Assembly: GCA_014529385.2 (NCBI GenBank)
Contig: CM043965.1
Coordinates: 65,631,190 to 65,695,189, forward strand
DNA from: Adiantum capillus-veneris
Lineage: Eukaryota; Streptophyta; Polypodiopsida; Polypodiales; Pteridaceae
Reading direction: 5' to 3'
DNA length: 64,000 nt
Both the position numbers and the translations under genes were made by a program. This document shows, piece after piece, positions 11,666-20,800 of the stretch. Below the pieces are notes generated by a model that worked only from the letters and a program-made list of their open reading frames with translations, was not told where the DNA came from and ran no database searches. The stretch's first letter is position 1. Every line of letters starts with the position of its first letter.

Positions 11666-13013
11666 CTTCAAGAAAAAAAAAATCGGCAAATAAAATTCAA
11701 ATTGTAAAGAGCAAATGGCGAATTTGCTGCATCAAATTCGCAAATTAAGGCGAATTTAAACTGACCATATCAAATCTCGATCGTTGATAAGCACATTTAA
11801 TTTGTCAATTTGTGGATTAATCTTCAATTGATGGTTAACTCCAGTGGAGTGTGAAGATGGGATACCAAGAATCAAAGAAGCGAAAGGGATTCAAAGATTT
11901 TGAAGAAGAGCTTTGAAGAAGGAATGGGTAGAGAGAAAAAAAAAATGGCCTTCGAAAACATTCAAGACTATTTTAAATTAGAAATTGAGATTTGGAGCAA
12001 AGTTGACAAGCAATATGTGCATCCATGATCTCCGATTTGAAGGAATCAAGCTTGACCCCTTGCCCATGAAAATTTCAAGCTCTTGTTAGAAAAATTACCA
12101 CCGCATGGTATCTCGGGAAACCTTCATACATCCGATCTATCAAAGGATATCCACAAGGAAGTAAGTCAAGGAGTCAACAGCCATGGGAAACGGGTCTTGC
12201 CTGCAGAGAATTGCCTCAGTTGACCGGCACCAATTGACCGGCACCAAAACCTACAAACTCTACATCAACACGGACGTGTTGGCCTTGTGAGTGTTTTTCC
12301 CTCCTGCCTCCTGGCCCGAGAACACCTGCAGAGGCCACGACCTTCACTCTCACCCTCGTGCGCTTTCTGTATGTTGTGATGTCTTAGTTTAGGCAAGTAC
12401 ACACCTTTTTTATAAAAAGTGTGGCTTAAAAAAAAACACTCCGTGCCTTTGGTCAGCTGCCCACTAAACCCTTGCCATTTATTCAAGCCTCTATTCACTC
12501 CCCCACTCAACCTCTTGTCGACACTAGCCCGTGAAAAGGAGAATTCATGGTTTGAACTCATGCATTCCTGACAAGTGCCTTACGGTGAACTCCCATAATC
12601 ACTCGTGAAAAGGATTAACCACAAGATGCACAACATCAACCCCCCTTGTAGCAAAAAGGGAAATTTGATCGGCCATCATCGAAGGTCTTTGCAATCCACT
12701 CTTTGCCTACTCGACAACCGCCACCAGAATTTCAAGGGCATGGATACAAGAGATCGGATGTCAAAAATTTAATTGACTTGCTTACATCCAACTTACTCAA
12801 CTGCTTGACGTTTTTGACCTTCTCTTAGTGCTCCACAATTTGGATTGGACGGCATCAACAAATCTACGAGCTAAGTACCCATTCATTTTTGCTTATTCCT
12901 TTACTTTTAATTCTTAAGCGTTATTCTGCACATCATTATATACATATACACTCACGGCTTTTATTAAAAAAGAAAATACAAAAAAAAGAAGAAAAGAAAA
13001 AAAGCACGCAATC
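11666..13013 (+). other. chromovirus leader, non-coding
   Basis: No homologous ORF. A 14-bp word TTGACCGGCACCAA occurs twice in a row near 12218-12247. A run of A and AG (12964-13002) precedes the gag start. Confidence 0.6.
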
Positions 13014-13466
13014 ATGGCACACCTTCCACATGCACCCACAGTTGTTGAGCAGCTTGCCAACCTGCAACAATCTCTCATGTATGAACATATTCAAAGGCAA
13101 GAGCTTGAAGATAAATTATTGCATTCTGTATGCATAGAATCTGCACCGGCACCCAAGAAAAACAAAGTTAGCAAAAAAGTATTCACTTTCAAGGGTTTTG
13201 ATGGCACTAAAGATGCTAGCACAATTCTAGCATGGGTTAGTCAATTAGATGACTATTTTCATGATGAAGACTTTCCCAAACATGAAATGGTAAAGTGTGC
13301 ATCAAATCATCTTACCAGTAGCGCTGCATTGTGGTGGAACGCCACCAAACAACATGGTAAAAGACCATGTACTCGGCATGCATTCAAAAAGTTGTTTTTA
13401 CCTCAATTTTTTCCCACATAGTATAAAGCTAAAGCACGACGCCAGTGGGATTTAATTCGACAGGGT
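13014..13466 (+). pseudogene. chromovirus gag, N-terminal part
   Basis: The ATG at 13014 opens 135 codons ending in a TAG at 13419-13421. The frame then continues readably (Y-K-A-K-A-R-R-Q-W-D-L-I-R-Q-G) to 13466. A coiled N-terminal part (E-Q-L-A-N-L-Q-Q-S-L ... Q-E-L-E-D-K) is followed by the retrotransposon capsid block: F-K-G-F-D-G, W-V-S-Q-L-D-D-Y-F, L-T-S-S-A-A-L-W-W and F-K-K-L-F-L-P-Q-F-F-P. Gag forms the particle in which reverse transcription takes place. The capsid C-terminal half and the zinc knuckle are lost where the inserted element begins at 13472. The TAG fits a single-base change in a conserved region. Confidence 0.85.
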
Positions 13467-13471
13467 TGAAG

Positions 13472-13913
13472 TGAGTATCATTTTCTAATTCCTCCCAAAA
13501 CAAAGCACCAGTCAACCATCCGGGACCCGGCTGCTTGCTTTGTCTCTCCAGCTTAGGGCCCTAAACCTAATCAATTTATGTTAAACTCATGCAGCTTGCA
13601 CCTATAAAAGAGCACTAAGAGGTCACTATCGGGGGGTCAACACTTGAGAGGGAAGCCATGCACACACACTGACTCCAAGGGTCACCACGCACAGAAGTAG
13701 GATCTTTGCACACGTGAATTTTCCCTAGAGAATGCACTATATTCTGTGTGTGTGTGTGTGTGGAGTGTTTTGTTAGTGTTATTTGAATTGTTGGTGTCCG
13801 CATCCTAGCCGCTCAAAGCTAGGTGGTGTCCCCCTATTCACTCTCCGTACGAGATTGGCATGCACGGTCCTGGTGTAGACGCCGTTGGGTCCGTCTTGTG
13901 CTTGTGCTTGTCA
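13472..13913 (+). repeat. 5' LTR of the composite element
   Basis: Starts TGAGTATCATTTTC and ends CTTGTCA. A TATA-like CCTATAAAAGAGC lies near 13601. It matches 18394-19058 throughout except for an insertion in that copy. Confidence 0.85.
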
Positions 13914-13932
13914 TTTGGTGCCCCCACTGAGG
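13914..13932 (+). promoter_or_regulatory. primer-binding site, TTTGGTGCCCCCA type
   Basis: TTTGGTGCCCCCACTGAGG directly follows the LTR. The same 13-base core lies at the two Tat-like elements further right (28343-28362 and 39101-39120, minus). I cannot name the tRNA. Confidence 0.7.
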
Positions 13933-13985
13933 AAAGCTTCTTGGAACCCTTGAATTTACAACACCAAAAATGATGCACGTCAACC

Positions 13986-14414
13986 ATGGATGGGTGGTTG
14001 CAGGAATTCTCCAATTGGAGAATGGAGGAGGAAGAAATTGAAGAAGCACTAATAACCTTCATCGAAGTGCTGCTGTCGGAATACACCGTTGTCAACATCC
14101 AAGAAGTAAGTTCTCCATCTTGTAGCTCTCATCCTAACCATAAATCAAGAGCCACCAGAGGGAGGGTAGCAGGCTGCTCTCATTGCTGTCACCCACCGCA
14201 CTCTATCAATGAGTGCCATCAACGAAAGTAAAGGAGACGCAAAAATCCTCCACATTGACATCCACGCAAAGAAATCATCCTTATTAAGGAGGGAAAGAGG
14301 TTAGTGAAGCATCTCTTTCCCAAGGAATTTGAAAATAAAAGTATAGCCTCTGCTCCCAAGTGGCCCAAAGGGGTTGCTGGTGCCAAGGGAAAAGGAGGGC
14401 TAGGCCAATCCTAA
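13986..14414 (+). pseudogene. gag C-terminal remnant with a CCHC zinc knuckle
   Basis: The frame from 13986 runs 81 codons and contains C-S-H-C-C-H-P-P-H-S-I-N-E-C, a correct C-x2-C-x4-H-x4-C knuckle, followed by basic residues. After the stop near 14229 the same region remains lysine-rich (K-E-G-K-R, A-K-G-K-G-G-L-G-Q) to a stop near 14414. Such knuckles bind the RNA genome in Gag. Here it comes before, not after, a capsid domain (15278), so the internal region has been put together from at least two elements or rearranged. Confidence 0.6.
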
Positions 14415-14540
14415 ATGACATGACCCCTTAGGAAGAAGAAGCACCTGGCCATGCGAGTGCTTTGAGTTTGACCTTTGAAAGAAAAATCGTGCCTAGGTTG
14501 ACAAAAAGAAGGTCATCCGACACAGATCGCCTATTGATTC

Positions 14541-14948
14541 ATGGCACGCATGCAAGTGCTGCCAGTTCACTTTGACAACCCTGAAGCGGAGTTGATAAGG
14601 AGGTTCCCATGCCCTAGAGAGGAGTGGTTTGGCTACTGTACTTGCTGTTTTGGAAGGCGGGTAGAGGGCCTTCTACCTCTCCCCGTGCAACTCATCCTAG
14701 CAAAACTGTCTAACACAGGTGAAACCCGGTGGGCCGGAGACGAGCTACAATTAAATGGTGTGGAATTCATGCAACCATCCGATTACGGTAACTACTTGCA
14801 ATTATTTCTAGCTAAAAGGCTAGGAGTGGTGAAACATGTCGCCATCACTCCATATATGTTGAGCAATGAAGGGAGGGTGGATCCTATGAAGGGAGATGAC
14901 CTCTTGTGGATGTGCCGGCTTGTCAACACCGGCATGGTAAGGGTATAA
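14541..14948 (+). CDS. 135-codon ORF of unknown function
   Basis: Intact frame from ATG to TAA. It has a C-T-C-C-F-G-R-R segment near residue 33, an L-P-L-P-V-Q-L-I-L-A stretch, and a C-terminal part with D-P-M-K-G-D-D-L-L-W-M-C. I find no retroviral enzyme or gag motif and no transmembrane helix. It lies between the zinc-knuckle remnant and the leader ORF (14974), on the same strand, so it may be an extra retroelement ORF or captured sequence. It could be a chance ORF, but its composition looks protein-like. Confidence 0.4.
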   Translation: MARMQVLPVHFDNPEAELIRRFPCPREEWFGYCTCCFGRRVEGLLPLPVQLILAKLSNTGETRWAGDELQLNGVEFMQPSDYGNYLQLFLAKRLGVVKHVAITPYMLSNEGRVDPMKGDDLLWMCRLVNTGMVRV

Positions 14949-14973
14949 GTGAGTCATCGACACTATGTGTATC

Positions 14974-15190
14974 ATGGATAATGGACCAACCTCTTTTTTG
15001 TTTAGGTTTTTGCAGCACATGCACGTACATATATACGTAGATAGGAAGATCTTCTATTAGTAGAAGATTGTGTTCTTATTTAGTGATGAGGTGCTAGGAG
15101 AGATCCTTAGCTCCCCAAACCCCATTATCCTCCCCGTGTTGGATTATCATCACTCCTTTAATGTTTCAATTTCATCCTGTTTTGATCTAT
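14974..15190 (+). pseudogene. conserved leader ORF, copy C
   Basis: From ATG 14974 the frame reads M-D-N-G-P, then R-K-I-F-Y, two TAG codons, K-I-V-F-L-F, G-E-I-L-S-S-P-N-P-I-I-L-P and L-D-Y-H-H-S-F-N-V. This matches, in the same order, the ORFs at 27422-27640 and 38593-38811 (minus), with one two-residue length difference. The two TAG codons stand where copy A has CAG CAG (Q-Q). A gag ORF starts 88 bp further on, as in the other two elements. Function unknown; see findings. Confidence 0.7.
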
Positions 15191-15277
15191 CCACCCAACC
15201 TTGTAAGAAAGCCGCTATAAGCCGCTAAATCACTCGTGTTTAAGAAAAAAGAAAGAGTTTGAAAATCATGTTTTGCA

Positions 15278-16029
15278 ATGGCAAACGTTTCCTTCCCAAC
15301 CTTCATGGGTAAGGTGGGGAAAGATGCTTTGGATTTCTTAGATAATCTTGAAATAGCATGTGTCGTCTCTAAAAGCGATGACGGTGCTTCACGTCTGTAT
15401 ATTTTTCCGTTGTTATTGAAAGTGGAAGCAAGATCATGGTACAACGCCTTGGTGCCAACCACCAATGACAGGTGGGACCTGCTTAGAGCAGCATTTCTAA
15501 GGTGCTTTGGAGAAGGCACCACATCGGAGAAATTATGGCAATTGCTGATGGAGTTGAAGCAAGGAAGTATAGCTGAATATGCAGCATACGAATCAAAGTT
15601 TGTGGATCTATGGGGACGATGGGTTGCATCGCTGAGGGAGGGAGAAGGAGCGCCCGATTTCCTAAAGAAAGACCGGTATGTGACTGGTTTATGGCCAATT
15701 CTTAAAGAGAAGGTAAAGGGAAGGTTTCCTGCTACGTATGAGGTAGCAGTTGAAGTAGCCCACCTTAAAGATAGGATAGTTTTGAGATACGACAACAGAT
15801 TCAACACAAGGAAAGATAAGAAGTTTCAGCCTAGATGGGAAGAGCCATTTATCGTCAAAAAGCGATACGCCAATGGTAGCTACAAATTGATGGAGGCAAA
15901 TGGTTGAAATCACAAGACCAGAGTCAATGGATGGAGGCTCCACAGGTACTTCTTAAGGTTTGATCCAGAGTTCCTGCTAGATATTCTAGAGGAGGGAGAA
16001 CCCTCCAACTCCGCCGCTAAAGAATCATA
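15278..16029 (+). CDS. gag capsid fused in frame to the integrase C-terminal tail
   Basis: The ATG at 15278 opens a 209-codon ORF. Residues 1-165 are a Tat-type capsid domain: F-P-T-F-M-G, D-A-L-D-F-L-D-N-L-E-I-A-C, A-R-S-W-Y-N, F-L-K-K-D-R-Y-V-T-G-L, close to the gag at 26366-27319. From about residue 169 it reads L-R-Y-D-N-R-F, K-K-F-Q-P-R-W-E-E-P-F and N-G-S-Y-K-L, the GPF-type integrase tail seen at 21968-23476 (L-R-Y-N-S-K ... W-E-G-P-F ... N-G-T-Y-Q-L). After a TGA at 15905 the tail continues to TAA 16027. Everything between capsid and integrase tail (zinc knuckle, protease, RT, RNase H, integrase core) is missing, yet the frame is kept. It resembles gag-only non-autonomous retroelements. 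Confidence 0.8.
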
Positions 16030-16059
16030 AGCAGAGCTAGATACATGAATGCCTCTAGC

Positions 16060-16335
16060 CAGAAAAAGGGAGGGCTAATGATGGCCGGATTTTGGAGCCA
16101 TGGTCGTGGGAACAAACCCCACTTGGGGGAGCTTAATAATAGAAAAAATATTTAAAAAATGTTTTTTTCTTGCACTGCTTCCACCCGCCCTCCTTGCTTG
16201 TGCGCTCACACAGGGGGCCGCCTCCCTTGGCACCACCCTCTCCCTCTCCTCCATTATCAAGCTCTCTCTCTCTCTCTTACACAACTGACACCACCCTCCC
16301 TCTCTCTCTCCTCCATTATCCAACAAGCCAAGCTG

Positions 16336-16339
<4 letters not shown>
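16060..16339 (+). mobile_element. polypurine tract and start of an LTR
   Basis: AGAAAAAGGGAGGGC (16061-16075) is a good polypurine tract, 30 bp after the integrase tail. TGATGGCCGGATTTTGGAGC at 16079 would be the LTR start. This LTR differs from the one at 13472, so the gag-integrase piece belongs to another element. A ~70-bp C/T-rich segment (CACCACCCTC ... CCTCCATTATC) occurs twice at 16229-16322. The LTR runs into (CT)n and the LINE. Confidence 0.55.

Positions 16340-16394
<55 letters not shown>
16340..16394. repeat. (CT)n microsatellite
   Basis: About 55 bp of pure CT directly before the LINE fragment. ORFs through it encode only L/S or E/R repeats. Confidence 0.98.
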
Positions 16395-16397
<3 letters not shown>

Positions 16398-16408
16398 AAA
16401 CCAAGGTT

Positions 16409-17560
16409 ATGCTTGTAAAGCCCCTTAATGATGAAAATACATGCATTGTATATAACAATGAGCAACTTGAAGTGATAGATAGCTTCAAGTACCTTGGCCT
16501 TGAGGTTCCATCCAATCATAGATGGAAGGATTGCACAACGCGTCGCCTGGAAGCTGGAAAGAGGACTTATTATGCATTTGAGAACATGTGCAATGCTGGA
16601 GAGATCAAGTGTTGGGCTCTCAAAAAGTACCTCTTTGACACATTGGTGACACCGGTGCTTCTTTATGGAGTGGAGGTGTGGGGTGGTAGCATTGGGAAGT
16701 CTACTTGGAAAGAGTTTGAGAATGTCCAAAAGCGTTTTCTCACCAACTTTCTCCAAGTCAAGACACAAACACCCTACATGCTCTTACTTCTTGAGTCCGG
16801 ATAGCTTCCCATTGAGGTCTTGGGCATGCAAAGGGTTGTAGAGTATATCCTTAAGACACAATGTAGCTCTTTGTATCGACTTCCTAGAATCGCATATGAA
16901 GCAAGTCAAAAGGTCCAAAAGACATGCAAGTGCAAAATACTAAGTTTGGGGTGGATGCTTGACATCAAGAAATGGTTTGGAAGATGGGATGCATGTCACT
17001 TGGTCAAGGATGTGTTGATCGACTACCAAGTTAATGAGGCCTTCTTACAACGCCAATGTATCACGGCTTGGGAGAAATCCGGAGGTTCTTGCTTCAGCCA
17101 TTACACCACACAAATTGCCCCAAACTACAAATCTCTCTTCTTCTCCGAGAGCGGTAACCGAACCCCCCTACATCCTTGAGCCCATCCCATTGAGTGCGAT
17201 CCACACCATTGCCTCCATTCGTCATAGCTCCCATTCTCTACGCTACAAGACTGGACGTTGGGACACTGGCGAGGAGTCTTATTGACTTTGCACATTATGC
17301 CCTCGTCAAGTGCGAGAGAGTGAGTACCACAGACTACTTGAGTGCTCAGCTTTTCACCACATTAGGTCCACTTTTCCCCATATATTCATCCATGAGCTCT
17401 CCCTACATACCTTCCTCTCCCAACCACGATGTGGACTCTGTATTGCGACACTCATTTCAGCCATCTTTGAGCATCGAGAGTCACTTATGACCTCCACACA
17501 CACCATGCGACATGTTCATTTGGTCCCATAGGTCATATTTGACCTCCGAGGACGATAATA
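16409..17560 (+). pseudogene. 5'-truncated LINE: reverse transcriptase C-terminal region
   Basis: The plus frame from 16409 reads F-K-Y-L-G-L-E-V, R-R-L-E-A-G-K-R, L-V-T-P-V-L-L-Y-G-V-E-V-W-G, F-E-N-V-Q-K-R-F-L, and after a TAG at 16801 L-P-I-E-V. This is the post-palm region of a non-LTR retrotransposon RT. Near 17290 it has C-T-L-C-P ... H-R-L-L-E-C (C-x2-C-x12-H-x4-C), the C-terminal zinc finger of many LINEs. One frameshift (about 17150-17190) and two stops are present. The palm, fingers and endonuclease are absent, a typical 5' truncation. The 3' end is TCTATCTATCTA followed by (CT)n, a simple-repeat tail. Confidence 0.8.
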
Positions 17561-17574
17561 GAACTATCTATCTA

Positions 17575-17622
<48 letters not shown>

Positions 17623-17675
17623 CAGCCCCCCTCTCTCTCTCTCTTTTCCTGTGTCGGTAGCAGGTAGCACAAGAG

Positions 17676-17751
<76 letters not shown>

Positions 17752-17779
17752 CCTATGTCGGTAGCAGGTAGCACAAGAG

Positions 17780-17866
<87 letters not shown>

Positions 17867-17968
17867 ATACACACACACATACCTACACACACACATACCT
17901 ACACACACACTATCTCAACCTCTCTCTCTCCATCTCTCGCTCTCTTTCCATCTCTCACTCTCGTTCAG

Positions 17969-18050
<82 letters not shown>

Positions 18051-18053
18051 CTC
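17575..18053. repeat. (CT)n arrays with a ~105-115-bp interrupted unit
   Basis: Pure CT blocks at about 17579-17618, 17679-17747, 17781-17861 and 17969-18043. Two neighbouring units (17644-17747 and 17748-17862) share the same 35-bp interruption TTTCCTrTGTCGGTAGCAGG ... AAGAGTAT. A short (AC) tract lies at 17867-17910. No coding content. Confidence 0.95.
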
Positions 18054-18393
18054 TGAGTAAAAATTCAGCTCCACGAGCAGTACATATACATCCACACGCA
18101 TGAGCACATACACCATACGCACCACAAAAAAAGACACCAAAATCATGTGATGGCGACAATAATTCAAAGAAAAACGCAAACGACATGCCCCAGCCGGCAC
18201 CGAAGTTGACGAGCACGCTACACCGACGCACCAGTAAAGCCTACGACTCGGTGACATCTTGTCCATGACACACTTCTTCAATTAACATTCGTAGGGTAAT
18301 GCTTTTGCCAATTTTCAAGCCAAATATTGTTAAAAAAATCATTTGTATATTCCATCTCTCTCTCTAGGTGATGCTCACAAAGGCCCACCTAGG
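18054..18393. other. non-coding filler between (CT)n and the 3' LTR
   Basis: No ORF or repeat partner in the window. The last 15 bp (AAGGCCCACCTAGG) are a poor polypurine tract for the following LTR. Confidence 0.5.
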
Positions 18394-18809
18394 AGAGTAT
18401 CATTTTCTAATTCCTTTCAAAACAAAGCACCAGTCAACCATCTAGGACCCGATTTCCTGCTTTGTCTCTCCAGCTTAGGACCCTAAACCTAATCAGTTTA
18501 TGTTAAACTAATGTAGCCTGCACCTATAAAAAAACATTGAGAGGTTACTATCGGGGGGTCTGCACTTGAGAGGGAAGCCATGCACACACACTAACTCCAA
18601 GGGTCACTACGCACAAGAGTAGGATCTCCGCACACGTGAATTTTCCCAAGAGAACATACTATAGGCTCTTTGTCTCTCGCTCTATCTCTCTCCCTCTCTC
18701 TATCACCACGGTCTCCATCTCGCCAAAACGAAGGTTTTTGTAAATACCATCTTAAAACGAGTTTGCTCTCACATCTTGAGGGGTTTTCATCATCTATGTC
18801 AACATCTTC

Positions 18810-18908
<99 letters not shown>

Positions 18909-19058
18909 GTGCTGTGTTAGTGTTATTTGAATCATTGTTTTTCGTGTCCTAGCCGCTCAAAGCTAGGTGGTGCCCCCTGTTTACTCCTCGTGACAAGTTT
19001 GGCGTGCACGGTCCTGGCGTAGAGGCCGTTGGGGTCCATCTTGCGCTTGCGCTTGTCA
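18394..19058 (+). repeat. 3' LTR of the composite element, expanded
   Basis: It matches 13472-13913 from GAGTATCATTTTC to GCTTGTCA. A ~240-bp insertion sits at the place of the short (GT) tract of the other copy and includes a (CT)n run of ~95 bp (18811-18905). A TATA-like CCTATAAAAAAAC lies near 18523. Confidence 0.9.
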
Positions 19059-19529
19059 CTAACAAGCACCACAAGGCACATCAGTTGAAAAAAGGTGATT
19101 ATGTTATGCTTTGCATTGAAAAAAAAAGGATCAAAAGTGTTGATACCATTGTTTTTGTTAAACTTGCTCCTCGTTTTTACGGTCCTTTCAAATTTTTTGA
19201 TGTGATCAATGATGTTTCCTTTTGTTTACCTACCTTCACATTGGCACATTCTCAATGCTTTCCACATTAGTTTGTTAAGACCTTTAAGAGGACCCTTACC
19301 TACACATCACATTTATGAGGATTCACCTTCACTTGTGGACCTGCAAGAAGAACAAATCATCCCTGCTCAAATGGTTGATCACGAGACCACCACCACTAAC
19401 ATGGTTTATAACCGCTATCTTTTGACCTTTAAAGGCTACCCTCGAGAGGATGCCAAGTGGATACCTACAAAAAATTTATGTAGCTTCCCAGACCTTCTCC
19501 ACACTTTCTATCATTCACGGTCCAATTGA
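19059..19529 (+). pseudogene. chromovirus integrase tail with chromodomain
   Basis: Starts inside the integrase: H-Q-L-K-K-G-D-Y-V-M-L, then L-A-P-R-F-Y-G-P-F (GPF module). After one frameshift at about 19260 it reads H-I-S-L-L-R-P-L, then Y-N-R-Y-L-L-T-F-K-G-Y-P-R-E-D-A-K-W-I-P, a typical C-terminal chromodomain of plant chromoviruses, and a stop at 19527. Chromodomains steer integration into marked chromatin. The first aromatic cage residue is Y, and W is kept in K-W-I-P. The catalytic core that should precede it was lost across the composite element. Confidence 0.88.
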
Positions 19530-19565
19530 TTCTTTAGTGAGCAATTGAGGACAATTTCTAGCCCT

Positions 19566-19576
19566 GGTGGGAGGGA
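19566..19576 (+). promoter_or_regulatory. polypurine tract of the chromovirus
   Basis: GGTGGGAGGGA directly precedes the 3' LTR start TGTTACAAG and primes plus-strand synthesis in this family. Confidence 0.85.
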
Positions 19577-20133
19577 TGTTACAAGATTGGGCACCCTCTT
19601 GCTGCATGTGGCTAACTGCAATTGGGATAGCTGGCTTAATGGTTAATTATGTGATGTCTATTTGAATCTTACTAACAGTGAGTGCATGATGGTTTATAGA
19701 TTGGAATTCTGGGATTTGGCAAGGAGGCGCCGAAAAATAATGATTGTCTGAGTCATTTTATTCTAGCACAGTATTTTAGATATTTTATCAATAAGCCACT
19801 ATGACTACTTTGTAAATAGGACAATGAGAACTCACCCTAAGAGGGTCATGCAATACCACTCATAACTAAAGTGGGACTAAAGTGTAAAAGAGTGGCCTCC
19901 AATTTTTGGCACCAAAAATAAATCAAATATCAAATACCAAACTCCACAAGAGGTGTCGTGGAGTTTGGGGCTGCAATCTTTAGGTCTTTCTTGTGTGTAG
20001 ATGCCCTAAAATTTCTCTTCCCTCTCTCTTATACTATGTTGTGTTACTCTGTGTAATCCATGATTATGTCTACATCTCTTACACCCCTCTTACACTCTCT
20101 TACACTTTTCCCTTGTCAATTTATTCTCTTGTG

Positions 20134-20183
<50 letters not shown>

Positions 20184-20304
20184 GTCATAGTCTAGGTGTG
20201 AGTGTGTTCTTGGAAATTGGAAGATATGGCGAGAGGTTGATAAGGAGGTTTGCAAGGAAGATTGGGAATTGGAAGCAACCGTTCTCCCCATCTCCTTTCC
20301 AACA
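19577..20304 (+). repeat. chromovirus 3' LTR
   Basis: 728 bp starting TGTTACAAGATTGGGC and ending CCTTTCCAACA. It is colinear with 10961-11647 and has a longer (GT)n tract (about 20131-20181). Confidence 0.9.
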
Positions 20305-20512
20305 AAGACACGAAGTATTATATGTACATTGTGCTCTATTGTTTGTTAAACACATTTTGATTTGTTGTGTGTTGGACTAAAACTATTGAAATGATTTAGC
20401 TATCATTCAAGGACGTATTTTGAAAAATGGTTTGATATTATAATGTCACACTTCTCAAGTTACATCAAGTATCTTATTCACAGTGAAACAATAATTTGAT
20501 CAGCTACCAATT
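20305..20512. other. intergenic DNA
   Basis: I see nothing to annotate between the chromovirus and the foldback element. Confidence 0.6.
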
Positions 20513-20800
20513 CATTACGCAAAATTTGGACTCACAAAGGGGCCCTTTAAAGAGTTTGACTTTACCTCTCTCTACCAAAACGGGCGCATGGATAAATTTT
20601 TGCAAAAAAACTCCAAAGTTGGCGGAGGTTTGACAGTTAGAATGTCCTCTTCAAGATCTATCTACTGATATATAGCACGCCATGAGATTCCTCATATTTT
20701 AGAAGATTCTTTTTTTTATTCACCTATGATGTGACAACTCTGTCGGAATCTAAGTGAATCAAAAAAAGTATCTTCTAAAACATGAGGAATCTCATGGCGT
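20513..20800. repeat. foldback element, left arm, loop and start of right arm
   Basis: The left arm is 20513-20723, the loop 20724-20753 (30 bp), and the right arm begins at 20754. The arm words around the loop are CATGAGATTCCTCAT and ATGAGGAATCTCATG, then AGATTC(T)nATTCAC and GTGAATC(A)n. The right arm stops at 20800 where a retrotransposon starts and resumes at 29504. Confidence 0.9.

Larger units (their letters stand above)
13472..19058 (+). mobile_element. composite LTR element inside the chromovirus
   Basis: Two direct repeats (13472-13913 and 18394-19058) bound a 4.5-kb internal region that starts with a TTTGGTGCCCCCACTGAGG primer site. Inside are a zinc-knuckle ORF, an unidentified ORF, the leader ORF, a gag-integrase fusion, a polypurine tract with another LTR start, a LINE fragment and (CT)n arrays. 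The bases flanking the two ends (tgaag and ctaac) do not match. Left of it is gag and right of it integrase, so the chromovirus pol is missing across it. Confidence 0.75.
10961..20304 (+). mobile_element. Ty3/gypsy chromovirus, internally deleted and invaded
   Basis: 5' LTR (10961-11647), primer site, gag fragment, integrase tail with chromodomain, polypurine tract and 3' LTR (19577-20304) are in order on the plus strand. Protease, RT, RNase H and the integrase core are absent. In their place lies a composite element (13472-19058). The 5' LTR lacks its first ~16 bp and is joined to copia leader. No target duplication can be checked on the left. Confidence 0.85.

Noticed and set aside
17572-18281. 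Long ORFs of E/R or L/S repeats
   Set aside because: They are translations of (CT)n/(AG)n in both directions; the same applies to ORFs at 16075-16515, 16159-16428, 18591-18935 and 49828-50164.
13014-19529. Complete autonomous chromovirus
   Set aside because: Both LTRs, gag start and integrase tail are present, but protease, RT, RNase H and the integrase core are not found between them.
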